62,194 bases of DNA from Paenibacillus lutrae (GTDB lineage Bacteria > Bacillota > Bacilli > Paenibacillales > NBRC-103111), in contig NZ_RHLK01000019.1 of the NCBI RefSeq assembly GCF_009757775.1, forward strand, positions 1 to 62,194, written 5' to 3'. This document shows positions 1 through 9,343 of this stretch, piece by piece (positions within the stretch are counted from its first letter, which is position 1; each line of letters starts with the position of its first letter). A model generated the notes under the pieces. That model made no database searches and had not been told where the DNA came from. It was given only the letters and a program-made list of their open reading frames with translations. The translations under genes and the position numbers were made by a program.

Positions 1-161
1 GCCGTCATCGGAAGCATCGCTTAGGCGGTGCACCACAAGATCTTTGGATGGATCTTTTACATCTTTCGCTGCTAGTTTTCAGGGTACAACCCTGAAATGA
101 GTGGTATGTCCGCAAGGAGATGCTGCGTTTTTCGAAGTCTCTAACACTTCGGAACATCCTG
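1..161 (+). other. rRNA operon spacer upstream of 5S
   Basis: This non-coding stretch leads directly into the 5S gene. It contains a small hairpin around 76-98 (TTTCAGGGT / ACCCTGAAA), of the kind found in rRNA processing stalks. I do not see the 3' end of 23S rRNA, so the window appears to begin inside the 23S-5S spacer. Short reading frames here are not credible genes. Confidence 0.65.
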
Positions 162-278
162 TTTGGTGACGATGGCGGAAGGGAACCACGCGTACCCATC
201 CCGAACACGACCGTTAAGCCTTCCAGCGCCGATGGTACTTGGACCGCAGGGTCCTGGGAGAGTAGGACGTTGCCAAGC
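162..278 (+). rRNA. rrf: 5S ribosomal RNA
   Basis: This is a complete 5S rRNA of about 117 nt. It opens with TTTGGTGACGATGGC and carries the hallmark block ACCCATCCCGAACACG in loop B/C. It also has the CCGATGGTACT and GGGAGAGTAGGACG segments of helices IV and V. The last bases (CCAAGC) pair with the first, closing helix I. It is the last gene of an rRNA operon read rightwards, followed at once by an intrinsic terminator. Its maturase, RNase M5, is encoded further along this window at 15442-15987. Confidence 0.96.
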
Positions 279-286
279 GACATAGA

Positions 287-327
287 AAAGCCTTTTCGAA
301 CGAAAGTTCGAGAAGGCTTTTTGTTTT
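287..327 (+). terminator. Intrinsic terminator of the left rRNA operon
   Basis: AAAGCCTTTTCGAAC pairs with GTTCGAGAAGGCTTT across a short loop, followed by TTGTTTT. It sits 9 nt after the 5S gene. Confidence 0.9.
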
Positions 328-486
328 GCAATAAAGGTTATTGCGATTGGGCTGCTCCACTAGATTGACGGAATGTTAATGCACATACAGTTTGTAATTA
401 CGTTGTAATAGGGAGATTTATCTGCCAAGGAGTATGAACGGGAATAATGCTTACTTTATACGTTTATACCGGCACTTGAAAATGAA

Positions 487-528
487 AAAGCATCAGGCTT
501 TTGCTGCTTCAGCCTGATGCTTTCTAAA
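487..528 (-). terminator. Terminator of the minus-strand membrane protein gene
   Basis: A perfect 13-bp inverted repeat (AAAGCATCAGGCT / AGCCTGATGCTTT) is followed, read on the minus strand, by a T-rich tail. It lies just beyond the stop codon at 535. Confidence 0.85.
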
Positions 529-534
529 GAAGTT

Positions 535-1050
535 TTATTGTTTGTAACAGGATGTTTCACTTGAACGCAATCGCAGCCAACCGATTTTGTACTCTTTTCG
601 GAACATAAAGAACAGATAGAATCGCCCGCCCATGATCCAAAGATGCACAAATAAAAAATTCGATATGGAATCGGCAGAAAGCCAAGGGTAAAGCAGCAGA
701 ATTCCGGCACAACCGGATACAAGCAGATGAAGATGAAGCCGGATAAAAGTTCGAAGCATTACATATTGGGACGGAATAAATCCGGTCCACAGATGTGCCA
801 GCCGGTACGACCAGCCTTGAAGGCCGGCATTGCGTACAAAATAAAGATAACCCCGAATGACAAGGGCATACAGCAACTGAATAAAGAGATACCCGAAGAT
901 AAGCGACAGGAGGCTGCCTGTTAATACAGCTTTAATTCCCCAGACCACGGCAAAAGCATAATAACCGCCGAGCAGCAGGAAATGATGCGGGATTCGTCGA
1001 AGTAGGGTGTAGGTATAAATGACCGCATCGCTGGATGATGTATTTTTCAC
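535..1050 (-). CDS. Unidentified integral membrane protein, 171 aa
   Basis: I do not recognise this family. The protein is strongly hydrophobic, with about four membrane segments: roughly residues 20-43, 46-68, 107-125 and 132-150. Between them are short polar loops rich in Arg and aromatic residues. The C-terminus is basic and probably cytoplasmic. The GTG start at 1050 is supported by a CGGAGG ribosome site (1060-1065) at good spacing, and a strong terminator follows the stop, so it looks like a real single-gene unit. It is transcribed towards the 5S gene and against the rest of the cluster. No neighbour hints at a function. Confidence 0.75.
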   Translation of the reverse strand: MKNTSSSDAVIYTYTLLRRIPHHFLLLGGYYAFAVVWGIKAVLTGSLLSLIFGYLFIQLLYALVIRGYLYFVRNAGLQGWSYRLAHLWTGFIPSQYVMLRTFIRLHLHLLVSGCAGILLLYPWLSADSISNFLFVHLWIMGGRFYLFFMFRKEYKIGWLRLRSSETSCYKQ

Positions 1051-1258
1051 AAAGATAAACCTCCGTAAGATAAGCTAATCTCTCAAAAGAAGACGCAGTG
1101 GGGAATGTTCTCTATTAGCTATATCGGTGGCCGGGATGTTCTTTTGAAGGTTTTAGGCCGGTAAGCGCGGAAACATGTGAGTTTATCCGGCTATCTTGTC
1201 TAAAAATATCGTAAACCGGACATACTGCTTAATAGAAAAAAGAGTAGAGGTGATCCGT

Positions 1259-1444
1259 ATGGAAGAATCCGTTCAACCTAAATGTATCGTGTGCGGCGAA
1301 ACCAAGCAAGAAGGCATCCAGATTGTATCGGAATTTATTTGTGAAGCCTGCGAATCTGAAATTGTACATACGGATGTGCTGGATGTTAAATATTCTTTCT
1401 TTATCCGGCAGTTAAAACAGATATTTTATAAGAAAAATGCTTAA
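1259..1444 (+). CDS. csfB: Anti-sigma-G factor Gin (CsfB)
   Basis: This 61-residue protein belongs to the Gin/CsfB family, which binds sigma-G (and sigma-E) to stop premature or misplaced late sporulation transcription. Two Cys pairs (CIVC near residue 9 and CEAC near residue 30) form the treble-clef-like zinc site typical of the family. The tail with SFFIRQLKQIF matches the B. subtilis protein. An in-frame upstream start at 1196 has no ribosome site. The ATG at 1259 follows AGAGGTGA and gives the family's usual length. Position also fits: in B. subtilis csfB opens the same cluster. The xpaC and yaaN genes that follow it there are absent here. Confidence 0.88.
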   Translation: MEESVQPKCIVCGETKQEGIQIVSEFICEACESEIVHTDVLDVKYSFFIRQLKQIFYKKNA

Positions 1445-1553
1445 GTATCTGACTATGTAGAGATGGTTTGACTTGATTCATCGCAGGCAGACAGGTATGC
1501 TTGACTTACTTCTATATTTATAGAGATTATACAGGTCTAAAGGATGCTTGGAT

Positions 1554-3050
1554 ATGTCGAATAAAAAGCGTAATGAAGCTCCCCTTTTTGAGCGGATGAG
1601 GGAGCATTATGATAAATTGCCGGCGAGTTTTCATGTGCCCGGCCATAAATCTGGCAGAGGAGCGGACCCGGCGGCCGCTTCTTTTTTTGAGCCGCTGATG
1701 GCGCTCGACTATACCGAGATCAGCGGGCTCGACGATCTTCATCAGCCGGAAGGCGTGATCCGCGAGGCGCAGGAGCTCGCGGCAGACTGCTTCGGGGCGG
1801 ATGAGACATTCTTCCTCGTCGGTGGCAGCACGGTCGGCAACCTGGCGATGATCATGTCGCTGTGCGGGACTGGCGACATTCTCCTCGTGCAGCGCAATGT
1901 ACACAAATCCGTGCTTCACGGATTAATGCTGGCTGGCGCGCACGCGGTTTTTATATCCCCGGCACTAGACGGGGATAGCGGAATACCGGCCTCCGTGAGA
2001 TGGTGCGATGTCGAAGACGCGCTGAATCGCTACCCGGAGGCCAAGGGGCTGCTGCTGACCAATCCCAACTATTATGGGATGGGAGTGAATTTGCGCCCCT
2101 ATGCGGAGCTTGCGCACAGCCGGGGCATCCCGCTGCTGGTAGACGAAGCCCATGGGGCGCATTACGGGTTTCACCCGGAGCTGCCGGAGTCCGCACTGGC
2201 AAGCGGAGCAGATGCGGTGGTTCAGTCCACGCATAAGATGCTCAGTGCGATGACGATGGGAGCGATGCTGCATCTGCAGGGGGACCGTATGGACCGCGGA
2301 CGGATACGGACGCTGCTGGCAATGCTGCAAAGCTCGAGCCCTTCGTACCCGATTCTTGCATCCCTTGATTTAGCGAGGAAGCAGATGCATACCTGCGGAA
2401 GAGAGCTTATTAATCAAGGACTAGATGCAGTAAAGTTGCTGTGCAGCGGTATTCATTCGGTGCATGGTCTAAAGGTTCTCGAACCTCCTGTTGCTCCTGA
2501 AGCTTACGATAGTCTGGATCCTTTTAAGATAACCCTATACGATTCAACTGGAACTCTCACAGGCACGGACCTTCAGGAATTGCTGGAAGAGGCGGGCTGC
2601 TACGTAGAATTCGCTTCGGGGGCATATGTTCTTCTCTTATTGACGATCTTTACGTCACTTGAGGATGCGCAAAGAGCTCTGGACGTTTGCAGAAGCATTT
2701 CAACGCGTTACTTGATTGAAAGGCAGGAACTTCGGGACACCAGCCCGAATAGTATGTATAAGCCTCTCCTTTACTCCGTTTCCAAGCCTGTTCCGATGGG
2801 CAGTCCACTTTTTACTAATAACCAAGAACAGAATGTCGTCCTGGCTTCCCTAGATGATTCCACGGGGCAACGTTCCGCTGAGATGGTGATTCCTTACCCG
2901 CCAGGAATTCCACTTTTATATCCAGGGGAGATTATTACGGAAGAAACGGCAGATAAGCTCAAAAAGCTCGTAGCATCAGGAGCGAGGTTTCATGGAAGTG
3001 TTGAAGTCATGAGAGGATACCTGAAGGTTAGGCAAGAGAGCCCGGAATAG
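1554..3050 (+). CDS. yaaO: Orn/Lys/Arg decarboxylase-family PLP enzyme (YaaO-like)
   Basis: A 498-residue fold-type I PLP enzyme of the Orn/Lys/Arg decarboxylase family, the aspartate-aminotransferase-like subgroup represented by B. subtilis YaaO and SpeA. The N-terminal signature SFHVPGHKSGRG is clear. The LVDEAHGAHYGF block supplies the Asp that contacts the pyridine nitrogen, and STHKML contains the probable Schiff-base lysine near residue 228. The C-terminal domain ends with the PPGIPLLYPGE motif. A likely product is agmatine, cadaverine or a related polyamine precursor; sequence alone does not fix the substrate. I chose ATG 1554 over TTG 1548 because AAAGG at 1539-1543 is better spaced from it. 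Confidence 0.87.
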   Translation: MSNKKRNEAPLFERMREHYDKLPASFHVPGHKSGRGADPAAASFFEPLMALDYTEISGLDDLHQPEGVIREAQELAADCFGADETFFLVGGSTVGNLAMIMSLCGTGDILLVQRNVHKSVLHGLMLAGAHAVFISPALDGDSGIPASVRWCDVEDALNRYPEAKGLLLTNPNYYGMGVNLRPYAELAHSRGIPLLVDEAHGAHYGFHPELPESALASGADAVVQSTHKMLSAMTMGAMLHLQGDRMDRGRIRTLLAMLQSSSPSYPILASLDLARKQMHTCGRELINQGLDAVKLLCSGIHSVHGLKVLEPPVAPEAYDSLDPFKITLYDSTGTLTGTDLQELLEEAGCYVEFASGAYVLLLLTIFTSLEDAQRALDVCRSISTRYLIERQELRDTSPNSMYKPLLYSVSKPVPMGSPLFTNNQEQNVVLASLDDSTGQRSAEMVIPYPPGIPLLYPGEIITEETADKLKKLVASGARFHGSVEVMRGYLKVRQESPE

Positions 3051-3120
3051 AAGGCTGCAAACACCATAGATTAACTTCCGACCGTCAGGTTGGTTTCGTT
3101 TATATTTTTAGGAGGGTAAA

Positions 3121-4135
<1,015 letters not shown>

Positions 4136-4203
4136 TCCGAAAGGGGCTTGTCCCGTATAGTGAAGCACAGGCCATGTAATAAAAGGTAAAGGGGAGCATC
4201 TCG

Positions 4204-4650
4204 TTGAAAATCAATCCGGGTTGGCATCCGATCGGCAAGAACGTTAAAGTTACGGATTCGGCGCCTCCCCTGCAGTCGCCTCCCAAAGATTTTTCTGCCT
4301 TTATGCTCAAACAGGATGAAAAGGTCACTATGGAGCAGTTAAACCGGCTGCTTCAACAAATCGGGCTCCAGGGTGACCGGCTTTCCAGATCCATGACACT
4401 TCGTGAGCTGAGACAGTATAAACTTCTCATCAAACAGTTTCTGGAAGAGACGGCCCGCCAGGGCGTAACCTTACGGGATACGCGAGGCTGGGACCGGCGC
4501 GGACGTACCAAGCGGTACAAACTGCTTGAAGAAGCGGATAGTACACTGCTGGCAATGGCTGACGAACTGCTGGAAACTGAACAAGGCCGTCTGGAAATTC
4601 TCCAGCGCATCGGCGAAATAAGAGGCATGCTGATCCACTTATTATTTTAA
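4204..4650 (+). CDS. yaaR: YaaR family protein (DUF327)
   Basis: A 148-residue protein of the YaaR/DUF327 family, always found near holB in this cluster and of unknown function. It appears helical and charged, with the block RELRQYKLLIKQFLEE in the middle and the DTRGWDRRGRTKRYKLLEE segment that I associate with the family. The start is a TTG at 4204 preceded by GGGGAG at 4191-4196. No membrane segment or catalytic motif is visible. It is co-directional and tightly linked to holB, whose start is 19 nt downstream. Confidence 0.85.
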   Translation: MKINPGWHPIGKNVKVTDSAPPLQSPPKDFSAFMLKQDEKVTMEQLNRLLQQIGLQGDRLSRSMTLRELRQYKLLIKQFLEETARQGVTLRDTRGWDRRGRTKRYKLLEEADSTLLAMADELLETEQGRLEILQRIGEIRGMLIHLLF

Positions 4651-4669
4651 TACCGTGGAGCGTATACAA

Positions 4670-5647
4670 ATGTCTTTTCAAACGATCCCAGGCCAAGAAA
4701 CGGCCAAACGCATATTGCAAAGCGGCTTGCGGCAGGATAGAATATCGCATGCTTATATATTTAGCGGGCCTGTGGGTACGGGAAGGAAACAAACCGCCCT
4801 TGTGCTCGCCAAAGCCATATATTGCACCAAACTGACGGATGACGCCTGCGGTGAATGTCTGGAATGCCGTAAGGTGGAGCATGGCAATCATCCGGATCTT
4901 TATTCCATTGAGCCTGATGGCGCTTCTATTAAGATTGATCAGATCCGCGAACTCCAGAAAAAATTCGCTTATCGTTCTTCCGGTTCAGGTACGAAGATTT
5001 ATATCATGAATCAAGCGGAGAAGATGACCGTTCAGGCGGCCAACAGTCTGCTGAAATTTCTAGAGGAACCCAACTCGAAAGTGGTGGCTATTCTTATTAC
5101 AGAGAATGGACATGCCCTGCTGCCGACGATCCAATCGCGCTCGCAATGGATTTCTTTCACGCCTATGCCTCGTGCGGACATGGCTCGGATTCTTCTTGAA
5201 GAGGGCCACCCTGCTGCGCTTGTTCAGCCCGCGATACATTTGACTGCCGGAATTCAGGCGGCTAAAGAATTAATTGGAAAGAATGGGTTTGCCGAAATAC
5301 GCAGCACAATGATACAATTGTTGAGGGAAACGCTCACACGCTATCCGTCTTCCTTTGTAACGCTGCAGCAGAAATGGATGAAAGCCGGGCTGGCCGAACA
5401 TACGGCTCTGCTCTTTGATCTTATGATTTTATGGTTGAAAGACATGGTTTCCCTGCGGATTGGACGCAAGGAAAATTTCGTATATACCGACCAATTAGAC
5501 TGGATGGCATCCCTGTCGTTTAAGCGGGAGACCGAAGACTGGGTCCGCTTGATGGCAAGGGCGGTGGAGTTGCAGAAGCGCCTTCGTTTTAATGCCAATC
5601 CTCAGCTGGTTGTTGAGAAAATGTTAGTGGACATACAGGGGGTGTAA
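4670..5647 (+). CDS. holB: DNA polymerase III delta' subunit
   Basis: Delta' subunit of the clamp loader that places the beta clamp on DNA. The 325-residue AAA+ protein has four zinc cysteines (about 52, 60, 63 and 66) in the usual position, followed by the EHGNHPD motif. SLLKFLEEP and the sensor region with QSRSQ are also clear. The Walker A loop (residues 33-40, GPVGTGRK) is degenerate: the Lys-Ser/Thr pair is replaced by Arg-Lys. This agrees with delta' being a non-hydrolysing stator subunit. ATG 4670 follows GTGGAG; an upstream in-frame GTG at 4655 lacks a ribosome site. The next gene begins 1 nt after the stop. Confidence 0.94.
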   Translation: MSFQTIPGQETAKRILQSGLRQDRISHAYIFSGPVGTGRKQTALVLAKAIYCTKLTDDACGECLECRKVEHGNHPDLYSIEPDGASIKIDQIRELQKKFAYRSSGSGTKIYIMNQAEKMTVQAANSLLKFLEEPNSKVVAILITENGHALLPTIQSRSQWISFTPMPRADMARILLEEGHPAALVQPAIHLTAGIQAAKELIGKNGFAEIRSTMIQLLRETLTRYPSSFVTLQQKWMKAGLAEHTALLFDLMILWLKDMVSLRIGRKENFVYTDQLDWMASLSFKRETEDWVRLMARAVELQKRLRFNANPQLVVEKMLVDIQGV

Positions 5648-5648
5648 C

Positions 5649-6452
5649 ATGTATTCCGTCGTAGGTGTCCGCTTTAAGAAGGCGGGCAAGGTGTATTACT
5701 TTGATCCCATTGACCTTCCTGTGGAACAAGAGAATGCTGTAATTGTAGAAACCGCGAGAGGTATTGAGTACGGCAAAGTGGTCATCGGTAAGAAAACGGT
5801 ACAGGAGAACGATGTTGTTCTTCCTCTTAAAAAGGTAATACGGATCGCGAATCCGTCGGACGCTGAGCTAGTGGAAGAGAACAAGAAAGCCGCTAAAGAT
5901 GCATTCGGTGTTTGTTTGAACAAAATTAAGGATCATCAGCTCAAAATGAAGCTGGTTGATGTGGAATATACGTTTGACCGCAATAAAATTATTTTCTATT
6001 TTACTGCGGAGGGAAGAGTCGATTTCCGCGAGCTGGTCAAAGATTTGGCCAGTATTTTCAGAACACGGATTGAACTCCGTCAAATCGGTGTCAGGGATGA
6101 AGCCAAGATGCTTGGCGGAATCGGGCCTTGCGGAAGAATTCTGTGCTGCTCGTCTTTCTTGGGCGACTTTGAACCGGTGTCGATCAAAATGGCGAAGGAT
6201 CAGAATTTATCTTTGAATCCTACCAAAATTTCAGGCTTATGCGGACGTCTGATGTGCTGCCTGAAGTTCGAACATGACAACTACGAGAGCGCCAAAGACA
6301 GTGTGCCTGCCGTAGGAACTTTTGTCATTACCTCGCTTGGAAATGGTAAAGTACTGTCGCTGAACATGAACGAAAGAACTTGCAAAGTCCAGCTTTACGA
6401 TATTGGCAAGATTATGGATTTGCCTTTTGACGATGTAGCGGAGCAAGATTAA
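5649..6452 (+). CDS. ricT: RicT/YaaT, PSP1-domain component of the Ric (Y) complex
   Basis: This 267-residue PSP1-domain protein corresponds to YaaT/RicT. In B. subtilis it forms, with RicA and RicF, an Fe-S-containing complex that steers RNase Y cleavage and supports Spo0A activation and biofilm formation. The conserved cysteine-rich segments GPCGRILCC and LCGRLMCC lie between about residues 155 and 205. Its position between holB and yabA is the canonical one. It is probably translationally coupled to holB because the genes are 1 nt apart. Confidence 0.93.
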   Translation: MYSVVGVRFKKAGKVYYFDPIDLPVEQENAVIVETARGIEYGKVVIGKKTVQENDVVLPLKKVIRIANPSDAELVEENKKAAKDAFGVCLNKIKDHQLKMKLVDVEYTFDRNKIIFYFTAEGRVDFRELVKDLASIFRTRIELRQIGVRDEAKMLGGIGPCGRILCCSSFLGDFEPVSIKMAKDQNLSLNPTKISGLCGRLMCCLKFEHDNYESAKDSVPAVGTFVITSLGNGKVLSLNMNERTCKVQLYDIGKIMDLPFDDVAEQD

Positions 6453-6490
6453 GTTTAACGGAAGCGGGAAGCGTTACTTGAGGTGAGACA

Positions 6491-6829
6491 GTGGAGAAAC
6501 ACGAAATGTTTGCACAAATCGATGGATTGGAAGAGCAGATCGGTAAAGCGCATGCTGAACTGGGAGATTTGAAGAAGACCATCATTACTTTGCTCGAAGA
6601 GAATCAACGGCTAACGATGGAGAATCAGCAGCTGCGCAAACTGCTCAAACAGGGGGATGCTGAACCTGTGGAACTTGAACCTGAGAAGGGCATAGAGCCG
6701 GTGATTGGGGAAGGGTACGACAATTTGGCCCGTCTGTATTATGAAGGCTTTCACATCTGCAACGTCTATTACGGACATTTGCGGACGGAAGGAGATTGTT
6801 TGTTCTGCCTGTCTTTCTTAAATAAATAA
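6491..6829 (+). CDS. yabA: Replication initiation control protein YabA
   Basis: YabA restrains chromosome initiation by bridging DnaA and the DnaN clamp. The 112-residue protein shows the family layout. An N-terminal leucine-zipper-like coiled coil covers about residues 1-60, followed by an acidic linker. A C-terminal zinc-binding domain follows with H-I-C-N and C-LF-C near residues 90-110. GTG 6491 follows GAGGTGA (6480-6486). An intrinsic terminator lies directly after it, so the csfB-to-yabA block probably ends here. Confidence 0.93.
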   Translation: MEKHEMFAQIDGLEEQIGKAHAELGDLKKTIITLLEENQRLTMENQQLRKLLKQGDAEPVELEPEKGIEPVIGEGYDNLARLYYEGFHICNVYYGHLRTEGDCLFCLSFLNK

Positions 6830-6835
6830 CGTGAG

Positions 6836-6867
6836 CCGTAGGGAGGTTATCTTCTCTACGGTTTTTT
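6836..6867 (+). terminator. Terminator after yabA
   Basis: A 10-bp hairpin (CCGTAGGGAG / TTCTCTACGG, two G-T pairs) is followed by six T residues. Confidence 0.85.
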
Positions 6868-6922
6868 CCATATCCATGTGTACCTTTTAAATAGAAGAAA
6901 CACGATTAAGGAGGATCTATAT

Positions 6923-7741
6923 ATGCAGGTTGTACTGCAAAATACGGAACGGATTGATGACCTGCTCACCCACGATCTGCGGATTATTCAAAGTGAAGAG
7001 GTATTCGCATTCTCGCTGGATGCTGTTCTGCTTGCACGATTCTGCTCGGTGCCGCCGCGCGGTAAAATTGTAGATTTGTGCTCGGGCAATGGTGTTATTC
7101 CGCTGCTGCTGACTACGCGTACCAAGGCAAAGATTTGGGCGGTTGAAATTCAGGAGAGATTAGCCGATATGGGCCGGCGCAATATTGAGTTGAATCGGCT
7201 TGAAGACAGCCTTCATATGATACACGGGGATTTGAAAAATGTTCATCGCACATTAGGCGCCTCACAATATGATCTTGTGACGGTAAATCCCCCTTATCTG
7301 CCTGTACCAGCTGGAGAGCAAAACCGAAATCAGCATGTAGCTGCTGCCAGACACGAGATTTTCTGTACACTCGAAGATGTAGTAGCGGCTTCGGCCAAAT
7401 TGCTGCGCCCTGGGGGGAAGATGGCGATGGTCCACCGCCCGAATCGGCTTGTGGACATTGTTGCGCTGATGAGACAATACCGGGTTGAGCCCAAGCGTGT
7501 CCGTTTCGTTCATCCGCGTCAGGGTGAAGAAGCTATGATGGTATTAATTGAAGGAATCCGGGACGGCAAACCCGATTTAAAGACTTTGCCTCCGCTTATC
7601 GTGCATGGAAAGGACGGCAAATATTGCGGCGAACTCCATTCGGTATTTTATGGAGAGAAGAGTCACTTGGATAACACGGATACTGTAATGAAGAAACCGA
7701 GGATAGAGGACCCTAACCATGCAAATACAGAAAAGCTATGA
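6923..7741 (+). CDS. yabB: tRNA1(Val) A37 N6-methyltransferase family (YabB/TrmN6)
   Basis: A 272-residue class I SAM-dependent methyltransferase. Motif I (VDLCSGNGVIPLLL) and the catalytic NPPY tetrad typical of N6-adenine methylation are both clear. It matches YabB, the homologue of E. coli TrmN6/YfiC that modifies A37 of tRNA-Val. ATG 6923 follows AAGGAGG (6909-6915); an upstream in-frame start at 6878 has none. It overlaps rsmI by 23 nt. The GIY-YIG gene yazA that separates the two in B. subtilis is missing. Confidence 0.88.
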   Translation: MQVVLQNTERIDDLLTHDLRIIQSEEVFAFSLDAVLLARFCSVPPRGKIVDLCSGNGVIPLLLTTRTKAKIWAVEIQERLADMGRRNIELNRLEDSLHMIHGDLKNVHRTLGASQYDLVTVNPPYLPVPAGEQNRNQHVAAARHEIFCTLEDVVAASAKLLRPGGKMAMVHRPNRLVDIVALMRQYRVEPKRVRFVHPRQGEEAMMVLIEGIRDGKPDLKTLPPLIVHGKDGKYCGELHSVFYGEKSHLDNTDTVMKKPRIEDPNHANTEKL

Positions 7742-8594
7742 AGCCCTTAATGACCCGGGGATTTTATATCTGGTCGGTACCCCGATCGGTAACCTGGAGG
7801 ATATGACGTACCGGGCGGTGCGTACGCTGAAGGAAGCGGATCTCATCGCAGCCGAGGATACGCGTCAATCCCGCAAGCTGCTGACCCACTTCGATATTCC
7901 GGGCCGTCTCGTCAGTTATCACGAGCATAACAAGCAGGCGAGCGGGCCTGAGCTGATCAGACTGATGAGTGAGGGACAGACTATCGCACTCATCAGCGAT
8001 GCGGGGCTGCCGGCGATATCCGATCCCGGACATGACCTTGTCCGTCTGGCAATCGAAGCCGGCATCACGGTCGTGCCGATCCCGGGCGCGAATGCGGCCT
8101 TGTCTGCGCTCATTGCATCCGGGCTTCCGACCGATGAATTCACATTCATCGGATTCCTGCCCCGGGAGAAGAAAGACATGCAGCGGGAATTGACCCGGCT
8201 TATACCGGCACCAGGCACGCTGCTGTTCTACGAGTCCCCCCATAGAGTCATGCGTACGCTCGAGCAAATGCTCGAAGTATGGGGGGACCGCCAGGTCTGC
8301 CTCGCGCGTGAACTCACCAAGCGCTTCGAGGAATTCGCGCGCGGCACCGTCAGTCAGGCGCTGGAGTATTTGGGCGAACATCCGCCGCAGGGGGAATACG
8401 TGCTGCTGGTCGAGGGGCGCAGCAAGGCGGAAGCGGACGAGGCGGAAGCGGCGTGGTGGCAGGAGCTGTCGCTAGAGGATCACGCCGAGCATTACGTTCA
8501 GCAGGGATTGAGCAAGAAGGATGCTATCAAGAAAACCGCATCCGATCGCGGCCTGCCCAAACGGGAGGTATATAACGAACTGTTGCGGGAGTGA
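7719..8594 (+). CDS. rsmI: 16S rRNA 2'-O-methyltransferase RsmI
   Basis: RsmI methylates the ribose of C1402 in the 16S decoding centre. The 291-residue protein has the tetrapyrrole-methylase fold signatures LVGTPIGNLEDMTYRAV, AAEDTRQSRKLL, SDAGLPAISDPG and PGANAALSALIASGLP. A C-terminal helical tail ends in SKKDAIKKTA. The start overlaps the preceding methyltransferase gene, which suggests coupling. Codon use shifts to visibly more G+C-rich codons than in neighbouring genes. Confidence 0.95.
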   Translation: MQIQKSYEALNDPGILYLVGTPIGNLEDMTYRAVRTLKEADLIAAEDTRQSRKLLTHFDIPGRLVSYHEHNKQASGPELIRLMSEGQTIALISDAGLPAISDPGHDLVRLAIEAGITVVPIPGANAALSALIASGLPTDEFTFIGFLPREKKDMQRELTRLIPAPGTLLFYESPHRVMRTLEQMLEVWGDRQVCLARELTKRFEEFARGTVSQALEYLGEHPPQGEYVLLVEGRSKAEADEAEAAWWQELSLEDHAEHYVQQGLSKKDAIKKTASDRGLPKREVYNELLRE

Positions 8595-8626
8595 AGATTC
8601 CAGCTCTCCTCTATCTGCTAATGAAC

Positions 8627-8673
8627 AAAAAAAGGTCTCTAAGTCCGAGAGCAGAGCTACCGGTCTTAGAGAC
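8627..8673 (-). terminator. Terminator of abrB
   Basis: The 9-bp stem GTCTCTAAG / CTTAGAGAC is followed, read on the minus strand, by CC and seven T residues. It may also stop readthrough from rsmI, but the T tract is on the abrB side. Confidence 0.8.
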
Positions 8674-8744
8674 GTAGAGGAGATATGAAAAAGGTTAGAA
8701 TTACCAAAAGGAACTTTACTAGTTTTTATTATATACTATTTTTC

Positions 8745-8999
8745 TTATTTTGTCACAGGTATTGGCATTTCATTTAAACATTCGTGACAAACAATTTTTC
8801 CTTTGAAATACGTTACGTTCTCCGCGTTTCCGCAGAAGATACAAGCAGGCTCGTATTTCTTAAGCATGATGCGCTCACCATCTACATAAATCTCAAGCGC
8901 GTCTTTCTCTCCGATACCGAGCGTACGGCGCAATTCAATCGGGATTACGACACGACCCAATTCATCAACTTTTCTTACAATACCTGTGGACTTCATCAT
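8745..8999 (-). CDS. abrB: AbrB-family transition-state regulator with Cys-rich tail
   Basis: AbrB is a DNA-binding repressor of transition-state genes, controlled by Spo0A. The 84-residue protein has a near-canonical swapped-hairpin DNA-binding domain (KSTGIVRKVDELGRVVIP, RRTLGIGEKDALEIYV). The C-terminal half differs from B. subtilis AbrB: it carries CX2C-X14-CX2C, probably a zinc ribbon, in place of the usual multimerisation domain. GGAAGGAG lies 8 nt upstream of two adjacent ATG codons (8999 and 8996); either could be used. It lies in the canonical place after rsmI, on the opposite strand, with its own promoter and terminator. Confidence 0.9.
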   Translation of the reverse strand: MMKSTGIVRKVDELGRVVIPIELRRTLGIGEKDALEIYVDGERIMLKKYEPACIFCGNAENVTYFKGKIVCHECLNEMPIPVTK

Positions 9000-9066
9000 A
9001 TATGAAAGCTCCTTCCAATCTACTGGGATAATTAATCGTCATTATTCGACATTGTTTTCGATATTC

Positions 9067-9095
9067 ATGATACCAAGAGTTCCCAAAATAGTCAA
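9067..9095 (-). promoter_or_regulatory. Sigma-A promoter of abrB
   Basis: On the minus strand, TTGACT and TATCAT are separated by exactly 17 nt. This leaves a 5' leader of about 60 nt before abrB. The 344-nt gap to the HD gene is otherwise very A+T-rich. Direct Spo0A boxes were not identified with confidence. Confidence 0.7.
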
Positions 9096-9343
9096 CCCAA
9101 AATTGGTCTCTAATTGCAGTTTTTATAATTAATGAATTCTTTGTGAATTGCAGAAATCCTTCTTTATTCGTGAGAAATAAGTGGGTTTTTGAAAATTATT
9201 TTATTTTCTTAGTTTGACAAAGGATTTATTTGTGCGACAAAGTAGATCCTGTCTGGAAATCGAAACAAAACATTATTCGACAAAATACCACTAAAACTGA
9301 TCTGATTTGATGCTTAAATGTCGAAAAAGGAGGTCGAAAATGG

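Noticed and set aside
120-368. Frame running through the 5S gene
   Set aside because: The sequence is clearly rRNA plus its terminator.
7764-8381. A 205-codon frame opposite rsmI
   Set aside because: Contained in a gene with all RsmI motifs; long antisense frames are expected in its G+C-rich codons.
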